Shown piece by piece: positions 36,952-45,172 of a DNA stretch of 64,000 nt. The notes beneath the pieces were generated by a model. The model ran no database searches. It was not told where the DNA came from and worked only from the letters and a program-made list of their open reading frames with translations. The stretch's first letter is position 1. The number at the start of each line of letters is the position of its first letter. This DNA comes from Roseateles sp. DAIF2 (lineage in GTDB: Bacteria; Pseudomonadota; Gammaproteobacteria; Burkholderiales; Burkholderiaceae_C). A program made the translations under genes and the position numbers. The stretch lies in NCBI RefSeq assembly GCF_015624425.1, contig NZ_CP049919.1, positions 2,232,001 through 2,296,000 of the forward strand, written 5' to 3'.

Positions 36952-38637
36952 TTACATGCCGGTGTAGTTCGGGCCGCCCCCACCTTCGGGGGTGATCCAG
37001 ACGATGTTCTGGGTCGGGTCCTTGATGTCGCAGGTCTTGCAGTGCACGCAGTTCTGCGCGTTGATCTGCAGGCGGTCGCTGCCGTCGTCGTTCTTGACGA
37101 ACTCGTAGACCCCGGCCGGACAGTAGCGGCTCTCGGGCCCGGCGAAGCGCGCCAGGTTGGTCGCGACCGGCACCTCGGCGTTCTTCAGGGTCAGGTGGGC
37201 CGGCTGGTTCTCCTCATGGTTGGTGTTGGAGATGAACACCGAGGAGAGGCGGTCGAACGTCAGCTTGCCGTCGGGCTTCGGATAGTCGATCGGCGTGCAT
37301 TCGGCGGCCGGCTTCAGGCAGACATGGTCCGGATGCGTGGCATGCAGGGTCCAGGGCGGGTTCTTCACGCCCACCTTGGGCAGCAGCCATTGCTCGACGC
37401 CGGTCATCAGCTGGCCGACCAGCTTGCCCTTCTTGAACCAGAGCTTGAAGTTGCGGGTCTGCTGCAGCTCATCAAAGAGCCAGCTGGCCTCGAAGGCGGC
37501 CGGGTAGGCGGCGAGTTCGTCCTGGGCGCGGCCCTCGGCCAGCGCCGGCGCGATGGCCTCGGCGCACAGCATGCCGCTCTTGATCGCAGCATGGCTGCCC
37601 TTGATGCGCGCGGCGTTCAGGTAGCCGGCGTCGCAGCCGATCAGCGCGCCGCCCGGGAACACGGTCTTGGGCAGGGCCTGGGGCGTGCCGTTGTTGATTG
37701 CGCGTGCGCCGTAGCCGATGCGCTTGCCGCCCTCGATATGCGCGCGGATCGCCGGGTGCGTCTTCCAGCGCTGCATCTCTTCGAAGGGGCTCATATAGGG
37801 GTTCTGGTAGTCCAGACCGATCACGAAGCCCAGGGTGACCTTGTTGCCCTCCAGGTGGTAGAGGAAGCCGCCGCCGAAGGTGTCGTCCGTCATCGGCCAG
37901 CCGGCGGTGTGCACCACCAGGCCGGGCTTGGCCTTCTCGGCCGGGATCTCCCACAGCTCCTTGATGCCGATCGCATAGCTCTGCGGATCCTTGCCGGCGT
38001 CGAGCCGGTACTTGGCGATCAGCTGCTTGCCCAGATGGCCGCGCGCGCCCTCGGCGAACACGGTGTACTTGCCCAGCAGCTCCATGCCCAGCTGGAAGCC
38101 CTCGTGCGGCGCGCCGTCCTTGCCGATGCCCATATTGCCGGTGGCCACGCCCTTGACCCGGCCCTGCTCGTCGTACAGCACCTCGGCCGCGGCGAAGCCG
38201 GGGAAGATCTCGACGCCCAGCGCCTCGGCCTGCTGGGCCAGCCATTTGACGACGTTGGACAGCGAGATGACATAGCAACCGTCGTTGTGCAGATTGCGCG
38301 GCACCAGGGCGTCCGGCGTGCGGGTGCTGCCGGTTTCCGAGAGGAATAGCACATCGTCGCCGGTGACCGCCTGGTTCAGCGGCGCGCCCAGCTCCTTCCA
38401 GTTCGGGAACAGCTCGGTGATGGCCCGCGGGTCCATCACGGCGCCGGACAGGATATGGGCGCCGGGTTCCGAGCCCTTCTCCAGCACGACGACCGAGATC
38501 TCCTGGCCCTTCTCGGCCGCCAGCTGCTTGAGCCGGATCGCGGTGGCCAGGCCGGCGGGGCCGCCGCCGACCACGACCACGTCGTACTCCATGTTCTCGC
38601 GTGGGCCGTACTGGGCCAGCAGTTCCTCGGAAGTCAT
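36952..38637 (-). CDS. Electron transfer flavoprotein-ubiquinone oxidoreductase
   Basis: The 561-residue protein passes electrons from electron-transfer flavoprotein to ubiquinone, linking fatty-acid and amino-acid oxidation to respiration. The FAD-binding VVVVGGGPAGLATAIRLKQ is near the N-terminus and GCDAGYLNAARIKGSHAAIKSG is in the middle. The C-terminal 4Fe-4S region has RYCPAGVYEF and NCVHCKTCDIKDPTQNI. The length is normal. A perfect palindrome about 86 bases upstream may be its operator. Confidence 0.95.
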   Translation of the reverse strand: MTSEELLAQYGPRENMEYDVVVVGGGPAGLATAIRLKQLAAEKGQEISVVVLEKGSEPGAHILSGAVMDPRAITELFPNWKELGAPLNQAVTGDDVLFLSETGSTRTPDALVPRNLHNDGCYVISLSNVVKWLAQQAEALGVEIFPGFAAAEVLYDEQGRVKGVATGNMGIGKDGAPHEGFQLGMELLGKYTVFAEGARGHLGKQLIAKYRLDAGKDPQSYAIGIKELWEIPAEKAKPGLVVHTAGWPMTDDTFGGGFLYHLEGNKVTLGFVIGLDYQNPYMSPFEEMQRWKTHPAIRAHIEGGKRIGYGARAINNGTPQALPKTVFPGGALIGCDAGYLNAARIKGSHAAIKSGMLCAEAIAPALAEGRAQDELAAYPAAFEASWLFDELQQTRNFKLWFKKGKLVGQLMTGVEQWLLPKVGVKNPPWTLHATHPDHVCLKPAAECTPIDYPKPDGKLTFDRLSSVFISNTNHEENQPAHLTLKNAEVPVATNLARFAGPESRYCPAGVYEFVKNDDGSDRLQINAQNCVHCKTCDIKDPTQNIVWITPEGGGGPNYTGM

Positions 38638-38722
38638 GTCAGTCCTTGTGTCTCTTGTATGCGAGGGGCGGGCGCGCGGACGCCCGGCGGTTTGCGCCGC
38701 ATTCTACTGGTGCGGATGTTGG

Positions 38723-38742
38723 AAAAGAACGATCGTTCTTTT
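38723..38742. promoter_or_regulatory. Perfect 20-bp palindrome upstream of ETF-QO
   Basis: AAAAGAACGATCGTTCTTTT is a perfect inverted repeat without spacer, between ETF-QO and the NIPSNAP-like gene. There is no loop and it is centred on CGATCG, so it looks like a dimer-binding operator of TetR type rather than a terminator. It lies 86-105 bases before the ETF-QO start codon and about 20 bases after the stop of the upstream gene. Confidence 0.65.
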
Positions 38743-38761
38743 TTGCTTTGGAGCCGATTCC

Positions 38762-39124
38762 CTAGGGGTGGTGGTTGCGCCGGCGCAGGTCCTCGATCGC
38801 GACCGGTGAGAGCCAGAGCAGGGTGTTCAGATAGGTCTCGATCAGGCCCACCACCGCCTCGCGCGGCCCCTGGCGCCAGGCCTCGGAGCCGTAGAAGGCG
38901 GCCTGCTGGCGCTCCAGGTCCGGCAGGTCCGCAAAGGCGCGGGCCAGGAAATAGCAGTCCGGCTCATGGGCCGAGGGCCCGAAGGCCACGATCTCCATGC
39001 CGGCCTCGCGCAGCATCGGCAGCGCGCGCTCGACCACGGTGCGGTGGAAGGCGTCCAGGCTGCCGGGCTTGAGCTTGTAGGAACGGATCTCGACCAGGCG
39101 GGCGGTGCTGGCTTCGTCGGTCAT
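38762..39124 (-). CDS. NIPSNAP-family protein
   Basis: This 120-residue protein has the dimeric alpha/beta-barrel (ferredoxin-like) pattern of NIPSNAP. It starts with LVEIRSYKLKPGSLDAFHRTV and has a conserved FGPSAHEPDCYFLARAF and a C-terminal helix. No catalytic function is established for the bacterial members. It overlaps the preceding gene by four bases (ATGA), so the two related small proteins are translated together. Confidence 0.85.
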   Translation of the reverse strand: MTDEASTARLVEIRSYKLKPGSLDAFHRTVVERALPMLREAGMEIVAFGPSAHEPDCYFLARAFADLPDLERQQAAFYGSEAWRQGPREAVVGLIETYLNTLLWLSPVAIEDLRRRNHHP

Positions 39125-39435
39125 GCGGGGGCTCCCGAGCTGAGCTCCGGCTGTGGCGCATAGTGCGAGACGGTCGGGAAGGGGTCGTAGAAGTGATGCA
39201 GCAAGGCCTTCCAGCGCTGGTACTCGGGCGAGCCGCGAAAGCCGATCTCATGGTCCTCCAAGCTGCGCCAGCGCACCAGCAGCAGGTATTCATGGTCGCG
39301 CTCCAGGCAGCGGCGCAGCTCGTGCGACAGATAGCCGGGCATGGCCGCGATCAGGGCCTGGGCTTCGGCGAACGCGGCCTCGAAGGCGGCGCAATGGCCG
39401 GGGCGGATCTGCAGCGGGGCGACTTCGAGGATCAT
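39121..39435 (-). CDS. Antibiotic biosynthesis monooxygenase-like (ABM domain) protein
   Basis: The 104-residue protein shows the ABM ferredoxin-like fold: MILEVAPLQIRPGHCAAFEAAFAEA, then HELRRCLERDHEYLLLVRWRSLEDHEIGFRGS. Such proteins act as small cofactor-free oxygenases or as quinol-modifying enzymes. The substrate here is unknown. The ATG at 39435 matches the family start; an ATG at 39474 would add 13 residues. It is divergent from the SDR gene with about 100 bases between. Confidence 0.83.
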   Translation of the reverse strand: MILEVAPLQIRPGHCAAFEAAFAEAQALIAAMPGYLSHELRRCLERDHEYLLLVRWRSLEDHEIGFRGSPEYQRWKALLHHFYDPFPTVSHYAPQPELSSGAPA

Positions 39436-39538
39436 CGTCGGTGCCGGGGAAGGCGGGAATGGCAAGGCGCCCATGCTATCGTTTCCTTCAATCCGGCAGG
39501 GCCGCGGTATGGCCCTGCGAGAGCGCGAAGGACGAGAC

Positions 39539-40321
39539 ATGAGCTACAGCATCGATCTGGCGGGCCGGGTGGCCCTGGTGACCGGGGCCTCCAGCGGCCT
39601 GGGTGCGCAGTTCGCCCGCACCTTGGGCAAGGCCGGCGCCTGCGTGGTGCTGGCCGGGCGGCGCGTCGAGCGGCTGAAGGCGCTGCGCGCCGAGATCGAG
39701 GCCGGCGGCGGCGATGCCCATGTGGTGAGCCTGGACGTGACCGACCTGGACAGCATCAAGTCGGCCGTGGCCCATGCCGAGACCGAGGTCGGCACCCTGG
39801 ACATCCTGATCAACAACTCGGGCGTCAGCACCACGCAGAAGCTGACCGAGGTCAGCGGCGACGACTACGACTATGTGATGGACACCAATGTGCGCGGCGC
39901 CTTCTTCGTCGCGCAGGAGGTCGGCAAGCGCATGCTGGCGCGCGCGCGCGGTGCGGCGCCCGGCACCTTCATCGGCGGGCGCATCGTCAACATCGCCTCG
40001 ATGGCCGGCCTGCGCGTATTGAGCCAGATTGGCGTCTATTCGATGAGCAAGGCCGCGGTGATCCACATGACCAAGGCGATGGCGCTCGAGTGGGGCAAGT
40101 ACGGCATCAATGTCAACGCGATCTGCCCCGGCTATATCGACACCGAGATCAACCATCACCACTGGGACACCGAGCAGGGCAGGAAGCTGGTCGACCTGCT
40201 GCCGCGCAAGCGCGTCGGCCATCCGCGTGACCTGGACACGGCGCTGCTGATGCTCTGTGCCAACGAGAGTCATTTCATCAACGGCGCGGTCATCCAGGCC
40301 GACGACGGATTCGGAGTCTGA
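39539..40321 (+). CDS. Short-chain dehydrogenase/reductase
   Basis: The 260-residue classical SDR has the NAD(P)-binding TGASSGLGAQFA (about residues 15-26), LDVTDLDS, the NNSG variant of the NNAG motif, a catalytic Ser in IVNIASMAGLR and Tyr-x3-Lys in YSMSKAA. NAICPGYIDTEI follows. The substrate is not predictable. RBS-like GAAGGA precedes the ATG. It is followed five bases later by the DUF480 gene. Confidence 0.9.
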   Translation: MSYSIDLAGRVALVTGASSGLGAQFARTLGKAGACVVLAGRRVERLKALRAEIEAGGGDAHVVSLDVTDLDSIKSAVAHAETEVGTLDILINNSGVSTTQKLTEVSGDDYDYVMDTNVRGAFFVAQEVGKRMLARARGAAPGTFIGGRIVNIASMAGLRVLSQIGVYSMSKAAVIHMTKAMALEWGKYGINVNAICPGYIDTEINHHHWDTEQGRKLVDLLPRKRVGHPRDLDTALLMLCANESHFINGAVIQADDGFGV

Positions 40322-40326
40322 TCCCC

Positions 40327-40968
40327 ATGTCCCTGAGAGTTTTGACCGCGCTGGAAGCGCGGGTGCTGGCCGTGCTGGTCGAGAAGCAGTTCACCGTGCC
40401 GGACAGCTATCCGCTGTCGGTCAATGCGCTGACCCTGGGCTGCAACCAGAAGACCGCGCGCGATCCGGTGATGAATGCCGGCGAGAGCGAGGTGCTGCGG
40501 GCGCTGGACGAGCTGCGCGGCATGAGCCTGGTGAACCGCGTCAGCGGCAGCCGGGTCGACCGCTACGAGCACAACTTCCGCCGCGGCGTCAATGTGCCGG
40601 GCCAGGCCGAGGCGCTGCTGACGATGCTGATGCTGCGCGGCCCGCAGACGGCCGCCGAGCTGCGCGCCAACAGCGAGCGCCTGCACCGCTTCGCCGACAT
40701 CTCCTCGGTCGAGGCCTTCCTCGCCGAGCTGGCCGAACGCCAGCCGCCGCTGGCCGTCAAGCTGGCCCGCGCACCCGGCGCGCGCGAGAGCCGCTGGGCC
40801 CATCTGCTGTGCGGCGAGGTGGCGGAGAGCGCCGCCGCGGCGGGCGAGCCGGCCTCGCGCGACGACGAGATCCTGCAGCTGCGTGCCGAGCAGGCGCGGC
40901 TGGCGGCCGAGCTGGAGACGGTCAAGGCCCAGCTGGCCCAGATCCGCGGCGAGCTGGGGCTGGCATGA
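40327..40968 (+). CDS. DUF480 (YceH) family protein
   Basis: The 213-residue protein has two winged-helix domains typical of YceH. The first begins LTALEARVLAVLVEKQFTVPDSYPLSVNAL and is followed by LGCNQKTARDPVM. The C-terminus is a coiled coil (LQLRAEQARLAAELETVKAQLAQI). The function is not established. It overlaps the thioesterase gene by four bases (ATGA). Confidence 0.9.
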   Translation: MSLRVLTALEARVLAVLVEKQFTVPDSYPLSVNALTLGCNQKTARDPVMNAGESEVLRALDELRGMSLVNRVSGSRVDRYEHNFRRGVNVPGQAEALLTMLMLRGPQTAAELRANSERLHRFADISSVEAFLAELAERQPPLAVKLARAPGARESRWAHLLCGEVAESAAAAGEPASRDDEILQLRAEQARLAAELETVKAQLAQIRGELGLA

Positions 40969-41384
40969 GGCTCGAGATCCCGGAGCAGAAGACGCTGGTG
41001 CACGAGACCCGCATCCCGATCCGCTGGGGCGATATGGATGCGATGGGCCATGTCAACAACACCGTCTACTTCCGCTACCTGGAGATCGCGCGGGTCGAGT
41101 GGCTGGACTCGCTGGGCGGCGCGCCCAACCCGGCCGGCCAGGGACCGGTGATCGTCAACGCCTTCTGCAACTTTTACCGGCAGCTGGCCTATCCCGGCGA
41201 GGTGCTCGCGAAGCACTATGTGTCGAACCCGGGCCGCTCCAGCTTCGACACCTGGATCACCCTGGAGCGGACCGACCGCCCCGGCGAGGTCTGCGCGGCC
41301 GGCGGCGCCACCACGGTGTGGATGGACTTCCCGGCGCAGAAATCCGCGCCGCTGCCGGACTGGCTGCGCGCGCGGCTCGGCTGA
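40965..41384 (+). CDS. Acyl-CoA thioesterase (4HBT hot-dog family)
   Basis: The 139-residue hot-dog protein has the 4HBT motif RWGDMDAMGHVNNTVYFRYLE, where the Asp after GDM is the catalytic residue of 4-hydroxybenzoyl-CoA/YbgC thioesterases. It probably hydrolyses acyl-CoAs in the cytoplasm. The substrate is unknown. It is translationally coupled to the DUF480 gene and 17 bases before the cyanophycinase-like gene. Confidence 0.9.
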   Translation: MRLEIPEQKTLVHETRIPIRWGDMDAMGHVNNTVYFRYLEIARVEWLDSLGGAPNPAGQGPVIVNAFCNFYRQLAYPGEVLAKHYVSNPGRSSFDTWITLERTDRPGEVCAAGGATTVWMDFPAQKSAPLPDWLRARLG

Positions 41385-41401
41385 CGGCCCGGGGTCGGGT
41401 C

Positions 41402-42544
41402 TTGCGCCGCCCGCTCCTGCTGCTGCTGGGCGCGCTGCTCGCGGTGCCGGCCGCGGCGCAGACCCTGGTCGCGATCGGCGGGGCGCTGCGTTTCGAGCAT
41501 CGCGCGGTCTGGCAGCGCATCGTGGCCGAGGCGGGCGGGCCGGGCGCGCGCTTCGTGGTGCTGGCCACCGCGGCCGGCAATCCGGCGCGCGCGGCGGAGC
41601 GGGCGGTCGAGGCCTTGCAGCGCGAGGGCGCGATGGCGAGCTGGCTGCCGGTGGCGCCGGCGTTGCAGGGCGTGGACCTGAAGCGCGAACTGCAGGACCC
41701 AGCCCATCTGGCCCGGCTGCAACAGGCCGACGGCGTGTTCTTCACCGGCGGCGCGCAGGCGCTGATCGTCGACACCCTGCGGCCGGGCGGGCGGCCGACC
41801 GCGCTGCTGGAGGCGATCTGGGCGCTGTACCGGCGCGGCGGCGTGATCGCCGGCACCAGCGCCGGCGCCGCGGCGATGAGCCACACCATGTTCCGCGACG
41901 CGCCCGATGTGCAGCAGGCCCTGCTGGGGCGACTGCGCGAGGGCCATGAGATCGGCGACGGCCTGGGCTTCGCCGGGCCGGAGCTGCTGATCGATCAGCA
42001 TTTCCTGCGCCGCGGCCGGCTCGCGCGATTGCTGCCGCTGATGGTGGCGCGCGGCTACCGGCTCGGCCTGGGCATTGAGGAGGACAGCGCGGTGGTGATC
42101 GGCCAGGGCCGGCTGGAGGCGGTCGGCCGCGGCGGCGCGCTGCTGGTAGACCTGGGCGCGGCCGCCCATGATCCGGCGCTGGGCGCCTTCAATCTGCGCG
42201 GCGCGCGGCTGAGCTTCCTGGCCGATGGCGACAGCCATGAACTGTCCAGCGGGCAGACCCGGGCGGCGGCGGGGCGCACGGCGATGCCTGCGCCCGGCCC
42301 GGCCGTCGGCGCGCCCGCGATCCATCCGGAGCTGCTGCGCGAGGGCGCGCTGTTGCGGGCGATGGCGGCCCTGCTGGCGCCCGGCGCCGGCGAGGCCTTC
42401 GGCCGGGTGGGGGACTTCGAGTTCCGGCTCTACCGCGATGCGGCAACGCGGGGCTGGCGCGAGGCGGATGACGCTGCGGCCCCACCCAGCATCGCCGGCA
42501 TGGGCCTGGACGTACGGCCGTTGGTACCCGAGCCGCCGCAGTGA
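41402..42544 (+). CDS. Exported cyanophycinase-like S51 serine peptidase
   Basis: The 380-residue protein is read from a TTG at 41402, which gives a clean signal peptide (RRPLLLLLGALLAVPAAAQ). The S51 catalytic Ser153 lies in GVIAGTSAGAAAM, preceded by GVFFTGGAQ and followed by a conserved IDQHFLRRGRLARLLPLM. Exported cyanophycinases degrade multi-L-arginyl-poly-L-aspartate outside the cell. No cyanophycin synthetase is in the window. The unusual start codon and the lack of a strong ribosome-binding site make coupling to the preceding gene likely. Confidence 0.82.
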   Translation: MRRPLLLLLGALLAVPAAAQTLVAIGGALRFEHRAVWQRIVAEAGGPGARFVVLATAAGNPARAAERAVEALQREGAMASWLPVAPALQGVDLKRELQDPAHLARLQQADGVFFTGGAQALIVDTLRPGGRPTALLEAIWALYRRGGVIAGTSAGAAAMSHTMFRDAPDVQQALLGRLREGHEIGDGLGFAGPELLIDQHFLRRGRLARLLPLMVARGYRLGLGIEEDSAVVIGQGRLEAVGRGGALLVDLGAAAHDPALGAFNLRGARLSFLADGDSHELSSGQTRAAAGRTAMPAPGPAVGAPAIHPELLREGALLRAMAALLAPGAGEAFGRVGDFEFRLYRDAATRGWREADDAAAPPSIAGMGLDVRPLVPEPPQ

Positions 42545-42550
42545 GTCGGC

Positions 42551-43777
42551 TCAGAGATCACGCGCCAGCGCGCCGATGCGCGCCAGCATGAAGTCCCAGT
42601 AGGGCAGCACGCAGGAGCGGTGCCCGGCCGGCCGGGCCGGGCAGTCGGTCAGCGCGGTGTCCGGCGCGCCGCGCGAGCGCATCGCTTGCAGCGCCTGCAT
42701 CGCGCTTTCGTAGGGCACGGTATGGTCCTCGCGGCCGTGGTAGAGCCACAGCGGTCGCTCGGGGCGCCAGTCGTGCACATTGCTGTCGCGCTCCAGCGCG
42801 GCCTCGTCGTCGGCCAGGTAGTTGTCGATGAAGTCGGGCCTAAAGCGCACGTCGGCATCGTCGCCCAGCGCCTCGCGCAGCAGGTGGTCGCGCACCAGCC
42901 GGCGCGCCGCGACGCCCAGGTTCTTCATCAGGGTCGGGTTCAGCAGCCGCGCCAGCAGCGGGCTGTGCTCGGCGAAGCGCTGCTGCCAGGCGTCCAGGGT
43001 CGCGCCCACATGGTAGGGGCCGGCCCCGGGCACGCTGGCCACCAGCTCGGCATGCAGCGCATGGGCGCCGCTCTGCAGCGCGCGGTGCGCGGCCATCGTG
43101 ACATAGCCGCCCTCGGAGTAGCCGGCCAGGAACAGCTGGCCGTTGTCGGCGATGCCCTGCTCGCGGCGCCAGCGCTTGGCGGCGCTCAGCAGGTCCAGCA
43201 CCGCGGCGGCCGAGGGCGTGGCCAGCAGATAGGGATGGGGCAGGCCCTTGCTGCGGCCGTAGCCGACATAGTCGGGCGCCAGCACGATGTAGCCGGCCGA
43301 GGCCAGCAGCAGGGCTGGCTCCTCCGGCACCGCATGGTTGCTGGGCGCGCGCTGGTCGCGCGCCAGGGTGCCATGCTGGTAGCTCAGCACCGGGCTGCCG
43401 CTGCCCTGGAGCTTGAGCGGGATGCCCAGCAGCGCCGAGGCCTCGACCAGGTGGCCACTCGCGTCGATCGTGTGATAGTCGAGCCGCCAGGCCTGCACGC
43501 GGTAGCGCGGCGTCAGCTGCGGCGCGCGGCCGCCGGCTTCGGCCAGCGCGGCCCGGAACTCGTGCAGCTCGAGGGTGTTCAGCAGCCGGGCGCCGATCGG
43601 GTCGCCCTGGCGGGCATCGATGCGGACCACCTGCGGGATCGGCGGCAGCGACTCGATGGCGCCGTCATGACCACCGCCGCAGGCCTGCAGCAGGCCGCCC
43701 AGCAGCAGCGCGCCGGCGGCCAGCCGGCGTGAGGCGAAGGCGAGAGTACGGAGTCGGACCCTATGCAGAGACAACAT
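42551..43777 (-). CDS. Alpha/beta-hydrolase lipoprotein (secretory lipase-like)
   Basis: The 408-residue protein has a lipoprotein signal with lipobox LLQAC (Cys33) followed by Gly-rich sequence. The hydrolase domain shows YQHGTLA, the nucleophile Ser in AGYSEGGYVTMAAHRAL, and the C-terminal YHGREDHTVPYESAM, which holds the acid residue. It resembles LIP/secretory lipases and cephalosporin-esterase-like proteins. The substrate is unknown. It converges with the cyanophycinase-like gene with six bases between stops. Confidence 0.83.
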   Translation of the reverse strand: MLSLHRVRLRTLAFASRRLAAGALLLGGLLQACGGGHDGAIESLPPIPQVVRIDARQGDPIGARLLNTLELHEFRAALAEAGGRAPQLTPRYRVQAWRLDYHTIDASGHLVEASALLGIPLKLQGSGSPVLSYQHGTLARDQRAPSNHAVPEEPALLLASAGYIVLAPDYVGYGRSKGLPHPYLLATPSAAAVLDLLSAAKRWRREQGIADNGQLFLAGYSEGGYVTMAAHRALQSGAHALHAELVASVPGAGPYHVGATLDAWQQRFAEHSPLLARLLNPTLMKNLGVAARRLVRDHLLREALGDDADVRFRPDFIDNYLADDEAALERDSNVHDWRPERPLWLYHGREDHTVPYESAMQALQAMRSRGAPDTALTDCPARPAGHRSCVLPYWDFMLARIGALARDL

Positions 43778-43873
43778 GCGCGGCCCCTTGTCTGGGGTCG
43801 AGCATAGGCATGGGCGAGGGGTGGGCGGGATAGCCTGTTTCGGGGGATGCGCGCACCCGGCGCGCGCGCAAAC

Positions 43874-44767
43874 TCAGCGCTTGTCCGGCAGCGCGTTCAG
43901 CGGGATGCGCAGATAGGCGATGCCGTTGTCGTCCGGCGGCGGCAGCTGGCCGGCGCGCACATTGACCTGGATCGAGGGCAGGATCAGGGTGGGCATCTCG
44001 AGCGTGGCATCGCGCGCCTGGCGCAGCGCGACGAACTGCTCCTCGCTCAGGCCATCGCGCACATGGATGTTGCGTGCGCGCTGTTCGGCCACCGTGCTCT
44101 GCCATTGCGGCTCGCGGCCGTTCGGGTAGTCGTGGCAGACGAAGATGCGGGTTTCCGGCGGCAGGTCCAGGATGCGGCGCATCGAGCGGTAGAGCTGGCG
44201 CGCATCGCCGCCGGGGAAGTCGGCGCGCGCGCTGCCCAGGTCGGGCATGAACAGGGTGTCGCCGACGAAGACCGCGTCGCCGACGCGGTAGGCCATGTCG
44301 GCCGGCGTATGGCCGGGCACCAACAGGGCCTCGATCTGCAGCTCGCCGAGCCGGAAGTGCTCGCCGTCGCGGAACAGATGGTCGAACTGGCTGCCGTCGG
44401 GAAGGAAGCCGCGTTCCAGGTTGTAGAGGGTCTTGAAGGTGGCCTGCACCTCGCGGATATGCTCGCCGATCGCGATGCGGCCGCCGACGCGCGAGCGCAG
44501 GTAATGGGCGGCCGACAGATGGTCGGCATGGGCATGGGTCTCAAGGATCCAGTCCACGCCCAGGCCCAGCTCGGCGACCCGCGCCAGCATCGCGTCGGCC
44601 GACTGCGTGCGGGTGCGACCGGCCTTGACGTCGAAGTCCAGCACCGGATCGATCAGCGCGGCGCGCCGGCTCGATGCATCCCACAGCAGGTAGGAGATGG
44701 TGCCGGTCGGCGGGTCGTAGAAGGCCTGGATCTGCGGGGCCATGGGGTGGCTGGCGCTGCTGCTCAT
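43874..44767 (-). CDS. MBL-fold hydrolase of the BigR locus (persulfide dioxygenase-like)
   Basis: The 297-residue metallo-beta-lactamase protein has THAHADHLSAAHYL (about residue 96), VPGHTPADMAY, FVGDTLFMPDLGSARADFPGG and FVCHDYP. The order matches ETHE1/Blh persulfide dioxygenases. It is divergent from bigR and shares its AT-rich control region, as in known bigR loci where the enzyme removes sulfane sulfur. The start ATG at 44767 is preceded by AAGGA. Confidence 0.9.
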   Translation of the reverse strand: MSSSASHPMAPQIQAFYDPPTGTISYLLWDASSRRAALIDPVLDFDVKAGRTRTQSADAMLARVAELGLGVDWILETHAHADHLSAAHYLRSRVGGRIAIGEHIREVQATFKTLYNLERGFLPDGSQFDHLFRDGEHFRLGELQIEALLVPGHTPADMAYRVGDAVFVGDTLFMPDLGSARADFPGGDARQLYRSMRRILDLPPETRIFVCHDYPNGREPQWQSTVAEQRARNIHVRDGLSEEQFVALRQARDATLEMPTLILPSIQVNVRAGQLPPPDDNGIAYLRIPLNALPDKR

Positions 44768-44789
44768 CGGAATGTCCTTGCTTTATTGA

Positions 44790-44822
44790 TTGACATTATA
44801 TTTTTTTGTATATTGTTTGCAA
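44790..44822. promoter_or_regulatory. Overlapping divergent promoters and candidate BigR operator
   Basis: On the minus strand, TTGCAA (44817-44822), a 16-base spacer and TATAAT (44795-44800) form a good promoter for the MBL gene. On the + strand, TTGACA lies at 44790-44795. Between them is an imperfect inverted repeat (44793-44801 and 44808-44816). A repressor bound there would block both. The region is very AT-rich compared with its surroundings. Confidence 0.65.
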
Positions 44823-45172
44823 TGAAGAAACCCGCCACCGCCCTTGCCGAGCCCGCGGAGATTGACATGGCGCAACTGCGCACGGCCGCCGGTCTGGCGG
44901 TGGCGCGGCTGAAGCTGCTGGCCAACGAGGACCGGCTGCTGCTGCTGTGCCAGCTCTCGCAGGGCGAGGCCAATGTCGGCGATCTCGAGTCCCGGCTGGG
45001 CATCCGCCAGCCCACCTTGTCGCAGCAGCTAGGCGTGCTGCGCAACGAGGGCGTGGTCGAGACCCGGCGCGAGGGCAAGAACATCTACTACCGCATCGGC
45101 GATGCGCAACTACTGCCGCTGCTGGCCTTGCTGTACCAACTCTACTGCCCACAGGAGGGGGCGACATCATGA
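44822..45172 (+). CDS. bigR: BigR/SqrR-type persulfide-sensing ArsR-family repressor
   Basis: The 116-residue winged-helix protein has the ArsR core (VGDLESRLGIRQPTLSQQLGVLRNEGVVETRREGKNIYYRI). It has exactly two cysteines, Cys43 and Cys109. BigR of Xylella has Cys42 and Cys108 with the same spacing; these form a di- or tetrasulfide and release DNA. This identifies a reactive-sulfur sensor. The ATG at 44822 has no ribosome-binding site. A start at 44867, with GGAG upstream, would give a shorter protein that still keeps both cysteines. Confidence 0.88.
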   Translation: MKKPATALAEPAEIDMAQLRTAAGLAVARLKLLANEDRLLLLCQLSQGEANVGDLESRLGIRQPTLSQQLGVLRNEGVVETRREGKNIYYRIGDAQLLPLLALLYQLYCPQEGATS

